From Roseovarius indicus (GTDB lineage Bacteria > Pseudomonadota > Alphaproteobacteria > Rhodobacterales > Rhodobacteraceae), in contig NZ_CP031598.1 of the NCBI RefSeq assembly GCF_008728195.1, forward strand, positions 1,736,001 through 1,800,000: a stretch of DNA of 64,000 bases, given 5' to 3'. The notes below the pieces were generated by a model. It was given only the letters and a program-made list of their open reading frames with translations. It did no database searches and had not been told where the DNA came from. How positions within the stretch are numbered: the stretch's first letter is position 1; the number at the start of each line of letters is the position of its first letter. Below, in pieces: positions 26,277 to 35,315 of the stretch. Made by a program: the position numbers and the translations under genes.

Positions 26277-26312
26277 AAGGGGGCCGGTGAACAAGCGTTC
26301 AACGGCCCTTTT
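26277..26312 (+). terminator. Rho-independent terminator after amt
   Basis: GGGCCG-G-TGAAC (26281-26292) pairs with GTTCA-A-CGGCCC, a stem of 11 pairs with one mismatch and an AAGC loop, followed by TTTTGCT. It ends the kinase-regulator-amt transcript, so the next genes have their own promoter in 26313-26543. Confidence 0.8.
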
Positions 26313-26543
26313 GCTGTCTGATCCAGGTCGATCCCAGCCACCGCTTGCGGTGGCCACTGACAAATTCCGTGGGTGCTGAAATATGTACCGCCGAATGTGT
26401 CAGTCGGTGACACAGGTCTTACACTTCCCCGGGTTTCGCGAGGTCATCGGGACAAGTCCCGCTCCTAGAACACTCCCATCAACGGTCGGTCACCAGCGCA
26501 CAGCACGGGCCGGCGCATACGAAAATTGATGAGGAGATAAGGA

Positions 26544-26819
26544 ATGTGGAGTCTTACCACCAATGTATTCTCGCTGCCGGCACTCTTCGGCATCCGAGGT
26601 TCCATGGCCCGCCCGGCGGGTGAAACGGACACTCGGATCGTCGCCGCCCTGAGGGAATTGTCGACCTTCGAAGATCACGAGTTGAGCGACATCGGCCTCT
26701 GTCGGTCCGACCTGACGCCGGAGGGCTTGGTCCTTGCCGGTGAGCGCCGGAAGACGCAGCAGGCCGCCATCGACAGGGAAGCCGCCTTCTCCGTCAGCGC
26801 GGTCCGGAGGGCCAACTGA
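26544..26819 (+). CDS. DUF1127-like small protein
   Basis: 91 residues. The core AALRELSTFEDHELSDIGLC-RSDL is the YjiS/DUF1127 motif (arginine-rich DUF1127 is shorter; this one has an extra N-terminal stretch and an acidic/basic tail). GAGGAGA lies 8 nt upstream. Ends in TGATG, overlapping the STAS gene. Small DUF1127 proteins in alphaproteobacteria act in phosphate/carbon or RNA-related regulation; role here unknown. Confidence 0.65.
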   Translation: MWSLTTNVFSLPALFGIRGSMARPAGETDTRIVAALRELSTFEDHELSDIGLCRSDLTPEGLVLAGERRKTQQAAIDREAAFSVSAVRRAN

Positions 26820-27379
26820 TGGGAGCGCGTTTTCAAGATATCAGGGGCCTCGGGCGGGCCGGCCTTTCCCTCGTCGCGGATGACCTTCGCGGCGGTCGGC
26901 CCGGTATCGACAGCGTCTCGCTCGCGCCCGGGATCCGCCGCGCGGATTTCGAGCAGCCCAGGCTCGACTTCTCGTGTTCCAACATCGGGAACGTTCTGGT
27001 CATCGACCTTTTTGGGGATATCGCCAGCCGCACGACCGGTGCGCTGAAGGATGCGCTGATGGCACCGATCGCCGCCGGAAGCGTCCGGATCGTCGTCGAT
27101 CTGTCCGCAGTACGGTCCATGACGCGGGCCGGTGTCGGGCCGTTCATCATCGCGGCGAAGCTTGCGCGGTTTCGCGGTGGCGACCTGCGGATTTGTGGGG
27201 CCGATGCGGCCGCCGCAGAGATGCTTTCAGGCCTTGGGCATCATTACCTGGTCCGTGTCGATCGCAGCCGTAAAGAGGCCGTGGCCGCGCTGGCCAAAGC
27301 ACAGGGCAAAGACGAGATGGCGTGGTCGACCGCAGAAAACCTGTGCCAGCCGTCGCTCATACCGGAGAGGCTGACATGA
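26819..27379 (+). CDS. STAS-domain protein
   Basis: 186 residues. The STAS fold is at ~50-150: NIGNVLVIDLFGDIASRTTG, VRIVVDLSAVRSMTRAGVGP and AKLARFRGGDLRICGADAAA. In SpoIIAA-like anti-anti-sigma factors a D-S pair precedes G; here the loop is RSMTRAGV, so a Ser/Thr is nearby but the exact phosphosite is not certain. Flanks of ~45 residues on each side are not recognised. Overlaps both neighbours; no partner kinase or sigma factor is seen. Confidence 0.75.
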   Translation: MGARFQDIRGLGRAGLSLVADDLRGGRPGIDSVSLAPGIRRADFEQPRLDFSCSNIGNVLVIDLFGDIASRTTGALKDALMAPIAAGSVRIVVDLSAVRSMTRAGVGPFIIAAKLARFRGGDLRICGADAAAAEMLSGLGHHYLVRVDRSRKEAVAALAKAQGKDEMAWSTAENLCQPSLIPERLT

Positions 27380-27942
27380 TCGCGCAGATATTTCCGGACG
27401 ATCCGGCGACGCTTCTGACCGGCCTCGCCGCGATCCTGTGCCTGAGCAGCAGCCCCGCCTTCGGCAATCGAAAGGCGATGCTGACGGCCCAGTTGGCCGC
27501 AAGTGCCTTCTTCCTTGCGCATTACCTGTGCCTTGGGATCACGGTCGCCGCTGCGGCCAATGCGCTTGGCTTCGTTCAGACCCTGGCGGCGATCCTTGCG
27601 CCATGCAGCGCGAGGATGAACCGGCTGGGCTATGGCCTGATCGGCCTGATGCTGCTGGGCGGGTTCTGGTTCTGGCAGGGCCCGATCTCGGGGCTGAGCA
27701 TGCTTGCCATGACGGCGATCGCGCTCGGGCGGATGCAGACCGATCAGCTCAGGCTGCGGCTGCTGCTGCTTGCCGGAGGCGCGGCATGGATCGCACATGA
27801 CTTCATCGGCGAAGCCTGGCTCGCGCTTGTCGCGGATATCGGAGCCTTCATGATCGGTCTCGTCGCCCTTGTCGCGATGCATGTGTGCATTCGGATTGAG
27901 TGGCGGCTGCCGGCCCCGATGTCCGCAAACCCCGCCGCCTGA
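27376..27942 (+). CDS. YgjV-like inner membrane protein
   Basis: 188 residues from ATG 27376, in the ATGA overlap with the STAS gene. Five to six membrane helices in the arrangement of the YgjV (Imp-YgjV) family: short N-terminus, LCLSSSPAFGNRKAMLTAQL, then FFLAHYLCLGITVAAAANAL-type hydrophobic spans and RMNRLGYGLIGLMLLGGFWF. Function of the family unknown. It is the third gene of a tightly overlapping set. Confidence 0.7.
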   Translation: MIAQIFPDDPATLLTGLAAILCLSSSPAFGNRKAMLTAQLAASAFFLAHYLCLGITVAAAANALGFVQTLAAILAPCSARMNRLGYGLIGLMLLGGFWFWQGPISGLSMLAMTAIALGRMQTDQLRLRLLLLAGGAAWIAHDFIGEAWLALVADIGAFMIGLVALVAMHVCIRIEWRLPAPMSANPAA

Positions 27943-28007
27943 CGCTCATGCAGGCCGCAAGGCACGGCCTGCCAACTTCACACCCCATTCACACAGGATT
28001 TCAGGAC

Positions 28008-28202
28008 ATGACACTGTTTAACGCCGCCATCACAAAGCCCGGAACTGGCCTTTCCATAGGGAAGCTGGTCTGGGCTACGGCCCGCCACTTTCGCCCCAAG
28101 TCCCGGGATGACCTCGGTTCGCTAACAGACCACATGCTCGAGGACATCGGGCTGACCCGCTTCCATGTCGACCGCGCAGGACGGGGCTTGCCGTTCTTCT
28201 GA
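28008..28202 (+). CDS. DUF1127-like small protein
   Basis: 64 residues from ATG 28008. The C-terminal half contains SRDDLGSLTDHMLEDIGLTR, the DUF1127 signature, ending GRGLPFF. Separated from the YgjV gene by 65 bp and from glnII by 53 bp, the latter carrying a good ribosome-binding site. Second of three such proteins in this region. Confidence 0.65.
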   Translation: MTLFNAAITKPGTGLSIGKLVWATARHFRPKSRDDLGSLTDHMLEDIGLTRFHVDRAGRGLPFF

Positions 28203-28255
28203 AGACCGGCCGCCTCGCAACAAAGACCCCAACCAACCCAAACAGGAGAAAAGAC

Positions 28256-29335
28256 ATGACCAAACTTGGATTTGCAGAATACATCTGGCTCGACGGCGGC
28301 ACGCCTACGCAGGGCCTTCGCTCCAAAGCGCGCGTTATAAGCGTGCCGTCCAGCCCCGTCGCTGCCGACTTCCCGATCTGGAGCTTCGACGGCTCCTCCA
28401 CCGGGCAGGCTGAGGGCGAGGATTCCGACTGCTTCCTCGAGCCGGTCTGTGTTGTCGCGGACCCGAAGCGGGGCGTGGGCAGCTACCTCGTGCTGTGCGA
28501 GGTGATGAACCCCGACGGCACGCCGCATGACACCAACCACCGGGCCGCGCTGCGCAGCACGCTGGCAAAGGCGGGCGACGAAGCCCCCTGGGCCGGGTTC
28601 GAGCAGGAGTATACGATCTACCGAGATGGCCGCCCGCTCGGGTTTCCCGAGAACGGTTACCCCCGCCCGCAGGGTCCCTATTATTGCAGCGTGGGGGCCG
28701 ATGTGGCCTATGGACGGAACCTGGCCGATGCCCATGCGGCGTCCTGCCTCGACGCCGGGATCATGATTTACGGCATCAATGCCGAGGTCATGCCGGGTCA
28801 GTGGGAATTCCAGATCGGCCCCCGTGGCATCGACGCAGAACCGGCGGATGCGCTCACCATGTCAGACCATGTCTGGCTCGCGCGGTTCCTCCTTCAGCGC
28901 GAGGCCGAGCGGTTCGGCTATGTCATCTCGTTCTCGAACAAACCGATGGCGGGCGACTGGAACGGCGCAGGGATGCACACCAACTTCTCGACCGCCGCGA
29001 CCCGCAGCCAGATGGGCGGACGCAAGGCGATCAAGGCCGCCGTCACCCGTCTAGGCAATGCCCATGACAAGCACATCGCGGAATATGGGGCTGATCTTGC
29101 CTCGCGTCTGACTGGTCTGCACGAGACCTGCAGCATCCTCGACTTCCGCTCGGGCATCGCGCATCGCGGCGCCTCGATCCGGATCCCGCAGCCGGTGGCA
29201 CGCAAGGGCTATGGCTATTTTGAGGATCGACGACCCGGCGCCAACGCGGATCCCTACCGCGTCGTAAACTGCCTCGTGGACACGGTCTGCTGCGCGCAAG
29301 ACGCCGTGCCTCAGGTCGCTCAGGAAGCCGTCTAA
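28256..29335 (+). CDS. glnII: Type II (eukaryotic-type) glutamine synthetase
   Basis: 359 residues, the usual GSII length, start with CAGGAG upstream. Motifs: YIWLDGG, FPIWSFDGSSTGQAEGEDSD, GFEQEYTIYRDGRPLGFP, INAEVMPGQWEFQIGP and GDWNGAGMHTNFST. It makes glutamine from glutamate, ATP and ammonium. With Amt upstream this gives a complete ammonium scavenging route. GSII lacks the adenylylation site of GSI, so it is controlled mostly at transcription. Confidence 0.93.
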   Translation: MTKLGFAEYIWLDGGTPTQGLRSKARVISVPSSPVAADFPIWSFDGSSTGQAEGEDSDCFLEPVCVVADPKRGVGSYLVLCEVMNPDGTPHDTNHRAALRSTLAKAGDEAPWAGFEQEYTIYRDGRPLGFPENGYPRPQGPYYCSVGADVAYGRNLADAHAASCLDAGIMIYGINAEVMPGQWEFQIGPRGIDAEPADALTMSDHVWLARFLLQREAERFGYVISFSNKPMAGDWNGAGMHTNFSTAATRSQMGGRKAIKAAVTRLGNAHDKHIAEYGADLASRLTGLHETCSILDFRSGIAHRGASIRIPQPVARKGYGYFEDRRPGANADPYRVVNCLVDTVCCAQDAVPQVAQEAV

Positions 29336-29679
29336 CGGCCCCGGCGGATGGTATCGCCGCGGTCGGGGGCATGTCGATCGAAACATCGGCATGCCTCCGA
29401 CAGCCACTTGCACCCAATTCGGGGATGCAGGCGTTCAGGGGCAGTCCCGAAACCTCTGATCCGCGCGGATTCGGGACCCAAGAGGGCCGACGGATCGAGG
29501 ATCGTCTCCGCCCCGACGATGAGCGACATGAAAGAATGGCCAGCGCAGACGGCTCGAACGGGCCCGTCCGAGGGCAAAAAGCGTGGCCGACAACGCGGCG
29601 CGGTTGACGGGTCCCGAAAGGGTCCCGTCCGAACGCTAGCTTCCGGCCCAGTTCCGCCAGCCGTCCGATCCGACAACGC
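29336..29679. other. Intergenic, no gene seen
   Basis: 344 bp between convergent glnII and the flavin oxygenase. Frames are open on both strands because of high GC but none has support. A GC-rich inverted stretch just after glnII (CCCCGGCGG...GGTCGGGG, about 29340-29370) might end transcription but has no T-tract. Confidence 0.4.
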
Positions 29680-31194
29680 TCATGCTGCACGCGTTCGCCG
29701 GACGGTTTCGTCCTCGGGCACGCCCGGCCGGAGCGGGCCGCAGCGGACGCCATGCCGGCGGGCGACTTCGTCCAGGGCGGCACGGCACCAGGCGGTGCGG
29801 CGGGCACCGTACCGCTTGATGCCCAACAGGGCCCGAAGCCGCCGATATATGGGAAAGACACTGTCGAGGTCGGTGCCGCAGCGCATCATCGTCCTGGCCG
29901 GCAGCGTCTCGATCAGCGCGATGGTGTTGGCGTAGGTCAGCGCGGCGATGGCGGCGACATAGGCCTGTGGCGAGCGGGCGAAAAGCGCATCGCCGTCCAT
30001 CTCGTAGAGCGGCATCCGTGACATCCGGTCCGAAAGGAAGGCATGCGTCATCAGGAACGCCGCCGTCGTGCTGAGGAAGTGCGTCGTGGCGTTCGGCACG
30101 ATGCGCAGCACCTGCCCGTCGGCCGAGAGGCACGGCGCCTGCGGGCGCGGGTGCCGCATCAGTTGGCCGGTGCAGCCCACGATCAGCGCCCCGGGCTCGA
30201 CAGGGCGGTGGGCGCCGCTGCGCAGGATCATTTCCGGCCCCTCCGGCCCGTCGACGACGTCCTCGAGATGATCGCCGATCACCTCGGAGAGCCCACCCGC
30301 GATCGTATCGCGCTCCGCATCGGACAGAAGGCCGAAGAGGAAGCGCCGCCCTGCGCCGACGGCGGTGCCGTAGTGCTGCGCGATCCGGTCGTGGATCGCA
30401 TCCTCGTTCGTGCCGTCGAAGCGCAGCGCGATATCACGGAAGAAATCGGCCACCAACACGCCGGTCCACCAGCGCCGGGGTGACTTCGGAAACAGCATCT
30501 CGCGGCGCATGAAGGTGGTGCCAGTCCCGTCGATCAGGGTGACCGGGCGACGGTCGTCCCCCGACACGATGCGGTGAATCGCGTCCATCCCGGTCTTTCC
30601 CCCGCCAACGACGTAGACCGGCGCCGCAGGCCGGCTGTGCAGGGCCGTGATGAGGTCTTCGGAGGCCACGGAGTCGACCGCGCGGCTGGACAGGCTGAGT
30701 GGCGCGGAGCGCGGAACGTTGTAGCCCGTGGCCCAGACGACGCGACGGGCGCGCAGCTCGCTGGCTGGGCCGTCGGCGGCCAGGCATAGCCGGACAAGCT
30801 GGTGGTCGCCCTCCGGTTGGCAGGACTGGGCGTACTGGCCGAAGTGCTCCTCGACCCGAAGCCGGGTGCGGAGGTTTTTGTAGCAGCGTTCGAGGTGCCG
30901 TGCGACCTCGCCGCGGGAGGCGAGGTAGTCCGCCGGCCGTCGCCAGTTCCAGGGCATGTTGCCGACAGTGAATGCCGTGTGGGGTTGATGCAGGTGGCAG
31001 TGATCGTAGATCCAGGTCCACATGCCGCCGGGTCGGGCGTTGGCATCGACAAGCGCGACCCGGGCGTCCTTCGGCAGGAGGTCGGCAGCCGCCGCAAGGG
31101 CGTTGAGGCCGGCAATGCCCGCACCGATGACCACGAGGTCGAAGAGGGGCGCTGCAGGCGATTGAAGCGGGTAGGTCTGGGCCGGCAATTTCAT
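29680..31194 (-). CDS. Flavin-dependent NAD(P)-binding oxidoreductase
   Basis: 504 residues. FAD-binding dinucleotide fold at the N-terminus (DLVVIGAGIAGLNALAAAAD), a FMO-like PGGMWTW motif near residue 56, then a second nucleotide fold PVYVVGGGKTGMDAIHRI (~195-215) for NADPH. The ATG-containing HQPHTAFTVGN and WATGYN segments match flavin monooxygenase-like proteins. It may oxidise small nitrogen- or sulfur-containing compounds; the substrate is not readable. Its start overlaps the DUF1127 gene by 4 bp. Confidence 0.75.
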   Translation of the reverse strand: MKLPAQTYPLQSPAAPLFDLVVIGAGIAGLNALAAAADLLPKDARVALVDANARPGGMWTWIYDHCHLHQPHTAFTVGNMPWNWRRPADYLASRGEVARHLERCYKNLRTRLRVEEHFGQYAQSCQPEGDHQLVRLCLAADGPASELRARRVVWATGYNVPRSAPLSLSSRAVDSVASEDLITALHSRPAAPVYVVGGGKTGMDAIHRIVSGDDRRPVTLIDGTGTTFMRREMLFPKSPRRWWTGVLVADFFRDIALRFDGTNEDAIHDRIAQHYGTAVGAGRRFLFGLLSDAERDTIAGGLSEVIGDHLEDVVDGPEGPEMILRSGAHRPVEPGALIVGCTGQLMRHPRPQAPCLSADGQVLRIVPNATTHFLSTTAAFLMTHAFLSDRMSRMPLYEMDGDALFARSPQAYVAAIAALTYANTIALIETLPARTMMRCGTDLDSVFPIYRRLRALLGIKRYGARRTAWCRAALDEVARRHGVRCGPLRPGVPEDETVRRTRAA

Positions 31195-31445
31195 CGTAGA
31201 TCTCCCAGGGGTCTGACGCCCTCGGCGATCCTCAGGGAATGGAGGCCACGCGGCGCGCGTTTGCCGTAGCGATCGGACCGTGTCGGGCCGATGTCTGTGA
31301 TAAGGTCGTCCGGCATGTCGGAGAGCCGGTCCAGTCGCCGACGGATACCGATAAGGCCTTTCACGGCTTTGAAGAGGGTCGCCAGTTTCGAGCGGCGCGG
31401 CAAAGCCGCCGGAAGAGGCACGTCAAAGTGTTCGGAGGACGTCAT
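31191..31445 (-). CDS. DUF1127-like small protein
   Basis: 84 residues, with RRLDRLSDMPDDLITDIGPT as the DUF1127 core and an unusual N-terminal extension of ~30 residues. It overlaps the oxygenase start by 4 bp, so the two are co-translated. Third DUF1127-type gene within 5 kb. Confidence 0.65.
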   Translation of the reverse strand: MTSSEHFDVPLPAALPRRSKLATLFKAVKGLIGIRRRLDRLSDMPDDLITDIGPTRSDRYGKRAPRGLHSLRIAEGVRPLGDLR

Positions 31446-31647
31446 TTCTAATGCTCCTTTGAGGGCTGTGGGGGCATGTAGTTGGGGTCAGTTCCGTTCT
31501 CGCGCCGCATTCGACAACCAGGCGGCTGTAACCGGCTCGTATGCGTTCGACCGACTGATCGCAGAGCGGGCCGGTGGCTCGGGAAACGATCTGCCCGTCG
31601 AGGTGGACAATCGTGACATCGCCCTTGATTTCGTTCTGGCTGAGCAT
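31423..31647 (-). CDS. STAS-like domain fragment
   Basis: 75 residues from ATG 31647 with GGGGAAGAG upstream. The first 45 residues look like the start of a STAS domain (IKGDVTIVHLDGQIVSRATG, VERIRAGYSRLVVECG), but the central loop and last strands are replaced by TELTPTTCPHSPQRSIRN, so it is probably frameshifted or truncated. It overlaps the DUF1127 gene by 23 bp. Confidence 0.4.
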   Translation of the reverse strand: MLSQNEIKGDVTIVHLDGQIVSRATGPLCDQSVERIRAGYSRLVVECGARTELTPTTCPHSPQRSIRNDVLRTL

Positions 31648-32035
31648 CGCTCTTCCCCATCTGGCAGTGCCGAGGAAAAAAGCTCTGCCCGGCCATGGGG
31701 CGTCCAATAGTCCAACCCGCGTTGTAGCGAGCGTTGTTGTCGCCGTTTTAGTTGGGACGACCCAACGTTGTTTTTCCCGAGCCGGTCGCGGTCCGGAGTG
31801 AGATACGATCCTCCTCAAAAAAATTGATCACGGATGTGACATAGGATCGCCATGTCGGCTCATAGCCGACAAGAACACGGTTCCGGCTCTCCCGCGGCAC
31901 AAAGCGCCAGGGATGGTTGAGGCGAGTTCCGCCAGTGTCCCAGATGCCTGTGAGCATGTCCACGGAACCCAACGTTCTGCTCGCGCCCGAACCCGTTTTC
32001 GATTGGACTTGTCGCGGTTTGATGCCCGACGAACA
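31648..32035. other. Intergenic, no gene seen; one hairpin
   Basis: No supported gene. GTTGGG (31751-31756) and CCCAAC (31761-31766) with an ACGA loop are followed by GTTGTTTTT, terminator-like on the plus strand, yet no plus-strand gene lies upstream. The rest is edge sequence before an IS6 end. Confidence 0.4.
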
Positions 32036-32677
32036 GGCGTTGTCACGGTAACTTCGGGTTGCCCGAGAAATTGCTTCAGTCCGCATTCAAGCGGCAACGA
32101 TTTGATGCCACTCGGCCATCGCTTTGGCGCGTGTCTGACGGAGGGTCCGGCGGGAGATCAGGTGGCGTTGCAGGTTGAATTGATTGTAAATGGCATCGTG
32201 GACGGCCAAAAACCGCTGCATCGAGCAGGGCGATTTGAACCGGCCCATTCGCCGTTCTCGTCGGCGTGTTGGTTGATGTGAGACTTCAGCCCGATTGTTC
32301 GATCGACCGCCTGTGACATGAAGGTGGTTCAGGCCGAGTTCTCGAAGCGCTGCGGAATAGGAACCCAGCTTATCGGTGACGATCCTGTCCGGAACGTAGC
32401 CCCGCTTTTTCAGGAGTTTACGCGTGAGGTTCAGGGCTGCGCGCTTGTTTCGGCGTGATTGGGCGAGGACTTCAAGAACCTCGCCTTCGTCGTCAACGGC
32501 GCGCCACAGGTAAACCCGCTTACCACGGATACGGACAAAAACCTCATCAAGATGCCAGGTTCCCGAAGGCTGAACTCTGCGAGGAGGAGGGCAGGATCGA
32601 ACAGTCGGTCCGGAATGCAAAAGCCAGATGAGTCGACTTGGACCGGATAGATTGCGTCCAATGATGTGTCGCGTCAT
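32036..32677 (-). pseudogene. IS6-family element with N-terminally broken transposase
   Basis: The frame 32087-32677 has the DDE residues (WHLDEVFVRI, IVTDKLGSYS, NNRAEVSHQPTRRRERRM) of an IS6 transposase, but the first ~60 residues of the family are replaced by unrelated sequence (LLHSGPTVRSCPPPRRVQ). The downstream end starts GGCGTTGTCACGGTAACTTC at 32036, identical to a solo copy at 38302. The upstream end of the IS is not found, so this copy is truncated. It differs from the IS6 at 19451. Confidence 0.7.
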
Positions 32678-32866
32678 CTGGCAAAGAGGAGCGGGAAGCA
32701 GCCGTTCGTTGCTTTAGCGTTGGAGTGTGGGCGAATTCCTTGAACCGGACATTCAAACTGCAATACGTGCCATCACCGCGGAGGATAGCGGCTTTGTCGC
32801 ACAAACTTTCGGACAAACCGAGCCGTCGGTGGCCCCCTGCCAGTCGATTTGTTAGAATTTCGGGCC

Positions 32867-34798
32867 ATGTCGGGGCGCACTTTCGATGACAACGCTTCAC
32901 TTTTTCTTCGGCTGTGGGATCGGCCGCTGGTGTTCGATGCGGAAGGAGAGCCGGTCCGGTTCCCGACGCAGAAGGCACGTGCACTGTTCGTCTACCTTGC
33001 CCGAGCCGGAGAAGATGGCGCAGCCCGCGGGCATTTGTCGGAACTGTTCTGGCCGGGCAGACCGGAGCGGGATGCGCGCCGGGCTTTGCGCGGGACCTTG
33101 TACGAGATGCGCAGCGCGCTGTGCCAAGGTGCCAACAAGATCGTGCGGCAGTCGCGTGACCGACTTTCGGTGAATCCGGAGTCGATCGCTACCGAGTTCA
33201 GAGGCGGTGATGGCAATCCTGGTCATGCGGCCGGCGAATTCCTGATCGGGCTCGAGATCGGCACGCCCGGCTTCGACCAGTGGTGCGCGGAAGAGCGGGC
33301 GCGGTTGTGCGAGGCGGCGGTTGGCAGGGCGGTCGCGTCCATGGAGGTGTGCCTCGCGGAAGGTCGCTTCGCGGCTGCACTCGGCGCGGCCGAACAGGTC
33401 ATGGCCCTCGATCCCCTGAGCGAACTGGGCTGCCGCGGCGCCATGCGCGCGCTGAGCGGGATCGGCCGGCGCGCCGATGCGCTGCGGCGCTACGCGGCGT
33501 TCCGCGCGACACTGGCGGAGGACCTGGGCGCCGCGCCGGAAGCGGCGACCGAGCGTTTGGCGGATCACATCCGGCAAGCCGACGACCGCCTGCCGCACGT
33601 CGCGCTCAGCAGGCCGGACATGCCCTCGCTCGTCGTGATGCCGTTCGCGGACCTGACCGGGGGCGACAAGGCGCATCTGGTCGATGGGATGGCTGCGGAC
33701 GTGCGCACCGCGCTGGCGCGCGACAGGGCGCTGTTCGTGGTGGCCGGCGACTCGGCAGACACCTATCGGGAAACCATGCTCGGTGCGGCCGAGATCGCGG
33801 GGGAACTGGGGGTGCGCTACCTGCTGCAGGGCCGGGTCCGGCTGGATGACGAGCGGTTGCGGCTTGATGTCGAACTGGCCGACGGACCGCGAAAAACCGT
33901 GGTTTGGAGCGAGCGGTACGACCGGCTTCGCGGGTCGATCCTGAGCGTTCAGGATGAGGTGGTGGCACAGATCGTGGCTACGTTGCGCGGCTACAAGGGA
34001 ATCGTGCAACGCAACGAGGCGCAGCTTGCCCGGGCCAAGTCCGAAGCCGACCTTGAAACCCATGATCACCTGATGCGCGGCATGATGCTGAAGGAAAGGT
34101 TCCTGAAGGAAGACATGCGCGCCGCACGCGATCATTTTGATCAGGCGCTGGCGCTGTCCCCGAACTCGGCACCCGCGCATGGCTGGCTCGCCTGGACGTG
34201 GTTCTTCGAGGTGTATCTGGGGTGGGCGAACGATCCCGCGGAGGCCCTGGCACTGACCGAGCAGAATGCCCGGAGGTCGGTGCAACTCGACCCGGATCTC
34301 GACTTCGCGCACTGGGCGCTCGGCGCCGCTTATCTTGCCGCGGGCGACAATGCAGCGGCGCTCGACTGTTTCGACCGGGCGCTGGAACTCAATCCGAACA
34401 ATTCCGATGCCCTTGCCAACTGCGCGTGGCCATTGATGTTCGAAGGCCGGACGGAGGAGGCGGTCTCCCGGCTGGAGCGCGCGATGCGGCTGAACCCGTT
34501 CCACCCGGACTGGTATCTCTGGGGCCTGGGGATGGCCCGGTATCTTCAGGGCAAATTCCCCGAGGCCTGCGCGGCACTCGGCCGGATGGCGCAACCCAAC
34601 GAGCAGAGCAAGGCCTTCGAGATCGCCGCGCTCTTCCGCGTCGGCGAGGCCGAGCGGGCACGCGAGGAGGTTCTCGCGCTCGACCGGCTGGCCCCGGGTG
34701 CGCAGGTTGCGGACATCGTCGCACCGCTCGGGTTCAGGGACCACCGGGTGCAGATTGCGTTGGCGGATGCCCTTCACGCCGCAGGCGTCGCGGGCTGA
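32867..34798 (+). CDS. SARP/BTAD transcriptional regulator with TPR tail
   Basis: 643 residues from ATG 32867 (ATG 32849 also in frame). N-terminal winged helix (SLFLRLWDRPLVFDAEGEPV, TQKARALFVYLARAG, HLSELFWPGRPERDARRALR), BTAD helices to ~250, a TolB-like region (~265-400, PSLVVMPFADLTGGDKAHLV, GVRYLLQGRVRL) and at least three TPR repeats (HGWLAWTWF, AHWALGAAYLAAGDNAAALD, NSDALANCAWPLMFEGRTEE). The architecture is that of adenylate-cyclase-like regulators in Rhodobacteraceae, without a cyclase domain. A likely transcription factor for the three genes after it. Confidence 0.8.
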   Translation: MSGRTFDDNASLFLRLWDRPLVFDAEGEPVRFPTQKARALFVYLARAGEDGAARGHLSELFWPGRPERDARRALRGTLYEMRSALCQGANKIVRQSRDRLSVNPESIATEFRGGDGNPGHAAGEFLIGLEIGTPGFDQWCAEERARLCEAAVGRAVASMEVCLAEGRFAAALGAAEQVMALDPLSELGCRGAMRALSGIGRRADALRRYAAFRATLAEDLGAAPEAATERLADHIRQADDRLPHVALSRPDMPSLVVMPFADLTGGDKAHLVDGMAADVRTALARDRALFVVAGDSADTYRETMLGAAEIAGELGVRYLLQGRVRLDDERLRLDVELADGPRKTVVWSERYDRLRGSILSVQDEVVAQIVATLRGYKGIVQRNEAQLARAKSEADLETHDHLMRGMMLKERFLKEDMRAARDHFDQALALSPNSAPAHGWLAWTWFFEVYLGWANDPAEALALTEQNARRSVQLDPDLDFAHWALGAAYLAAGDNAAALDCFDRALELNPNNSDALANCAWPLMFEGRTEEAVSRLERAMRLNPFHPDWYLWGLGMARYLQGKFPEACAALGRMAQPNEQSKAFEIAALFRVGEAERAREEVLALDRLAPGAQVADIVAPLGFRDHRVQIALADALHAAGVAG

Positions 34799-34879
34799 GC
34801 GGCAAGCGACCAACGGTTTTCCGACGCGAATCGGTTTCCCTCCAGGCTGTCGAAAGACCGAAAACAGGAGGACATCAAG

Positions 34880-35251
34880 ATGCAGACCAACGACGAAACT
34901 GCGATCCGAGACACTATCGACCGCTACGTGGAGGGCATGCGCACCGCCGACGTCGCGCTGCTCAGATCCGCGTTCCACGAACACGCCAACATGTTCGGCG
35001 ATTTTGGCGATGACCTGATGGCCGCCCCGATCGAGTCGCTGTTCGACTGGGCCGCCGCGGAACTGGAACCCGGGGCAACAGGTGCCGATCACCGGGTCGA
35101 GATCGAGGACGTCGAAATCGCCGGCGAAGTCGCCCTGGCCCGCGTGCACGAGCGGGACTTTTTCGGCGGCGACGCGCGCGAGTTCTTCACGCTCGTGCGG
35201 TCGCCCGACGGCTGGCGGATCACCTGCAAGTCCTGGGCGACGATCGGCTGA
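34880..35251 (+). CDS. NTF2-like (lumazine-binding/SnoaL type) protein
   Basis: 123 residues, with AGGAGG before the ATG. Starts with the helix DETAIRDTIDRYVEGMRTAD and the strand HEHANMFGDFGDD, ending with the strands FFTLVRSPDGWRITCKSWAT, as in NTF2-fold enzymes of unknown substrate. Third base composition and spacing fit an operon with the SARP regulator upstream. Confidence 0.7.
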   Translation: MQTNDETAIRDTIDRYVEGMRTADVALLRSAFHEHANMFGDFGDDLMAAPIESLFDWAAAELEPGATGADHRVEIEDVEIAGEVALARVHERDFFGGDAREFFTLVRSPDGWRITCKSWATIG

Positions 35252-35315
35252 CATCTCTCCACCAGCCCGAATTCAATCCGCGAAACCATACTCTGCCAAG
35301 AAAAGGCGGTTTACG

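Noticed and set aside
31751..31775. Rho-independent terminator
   Set aside because: Stem and T-run fit the plus strand, but no plus-strand gene ends nearby; kept only as a hairpin in the intergenic entry.
32897..35254. Minus-strand 785-codon frame
   Set aside because: Shadow of the SARP/TPR and NTF2-like genes; no motif and no ribosome-binding site.
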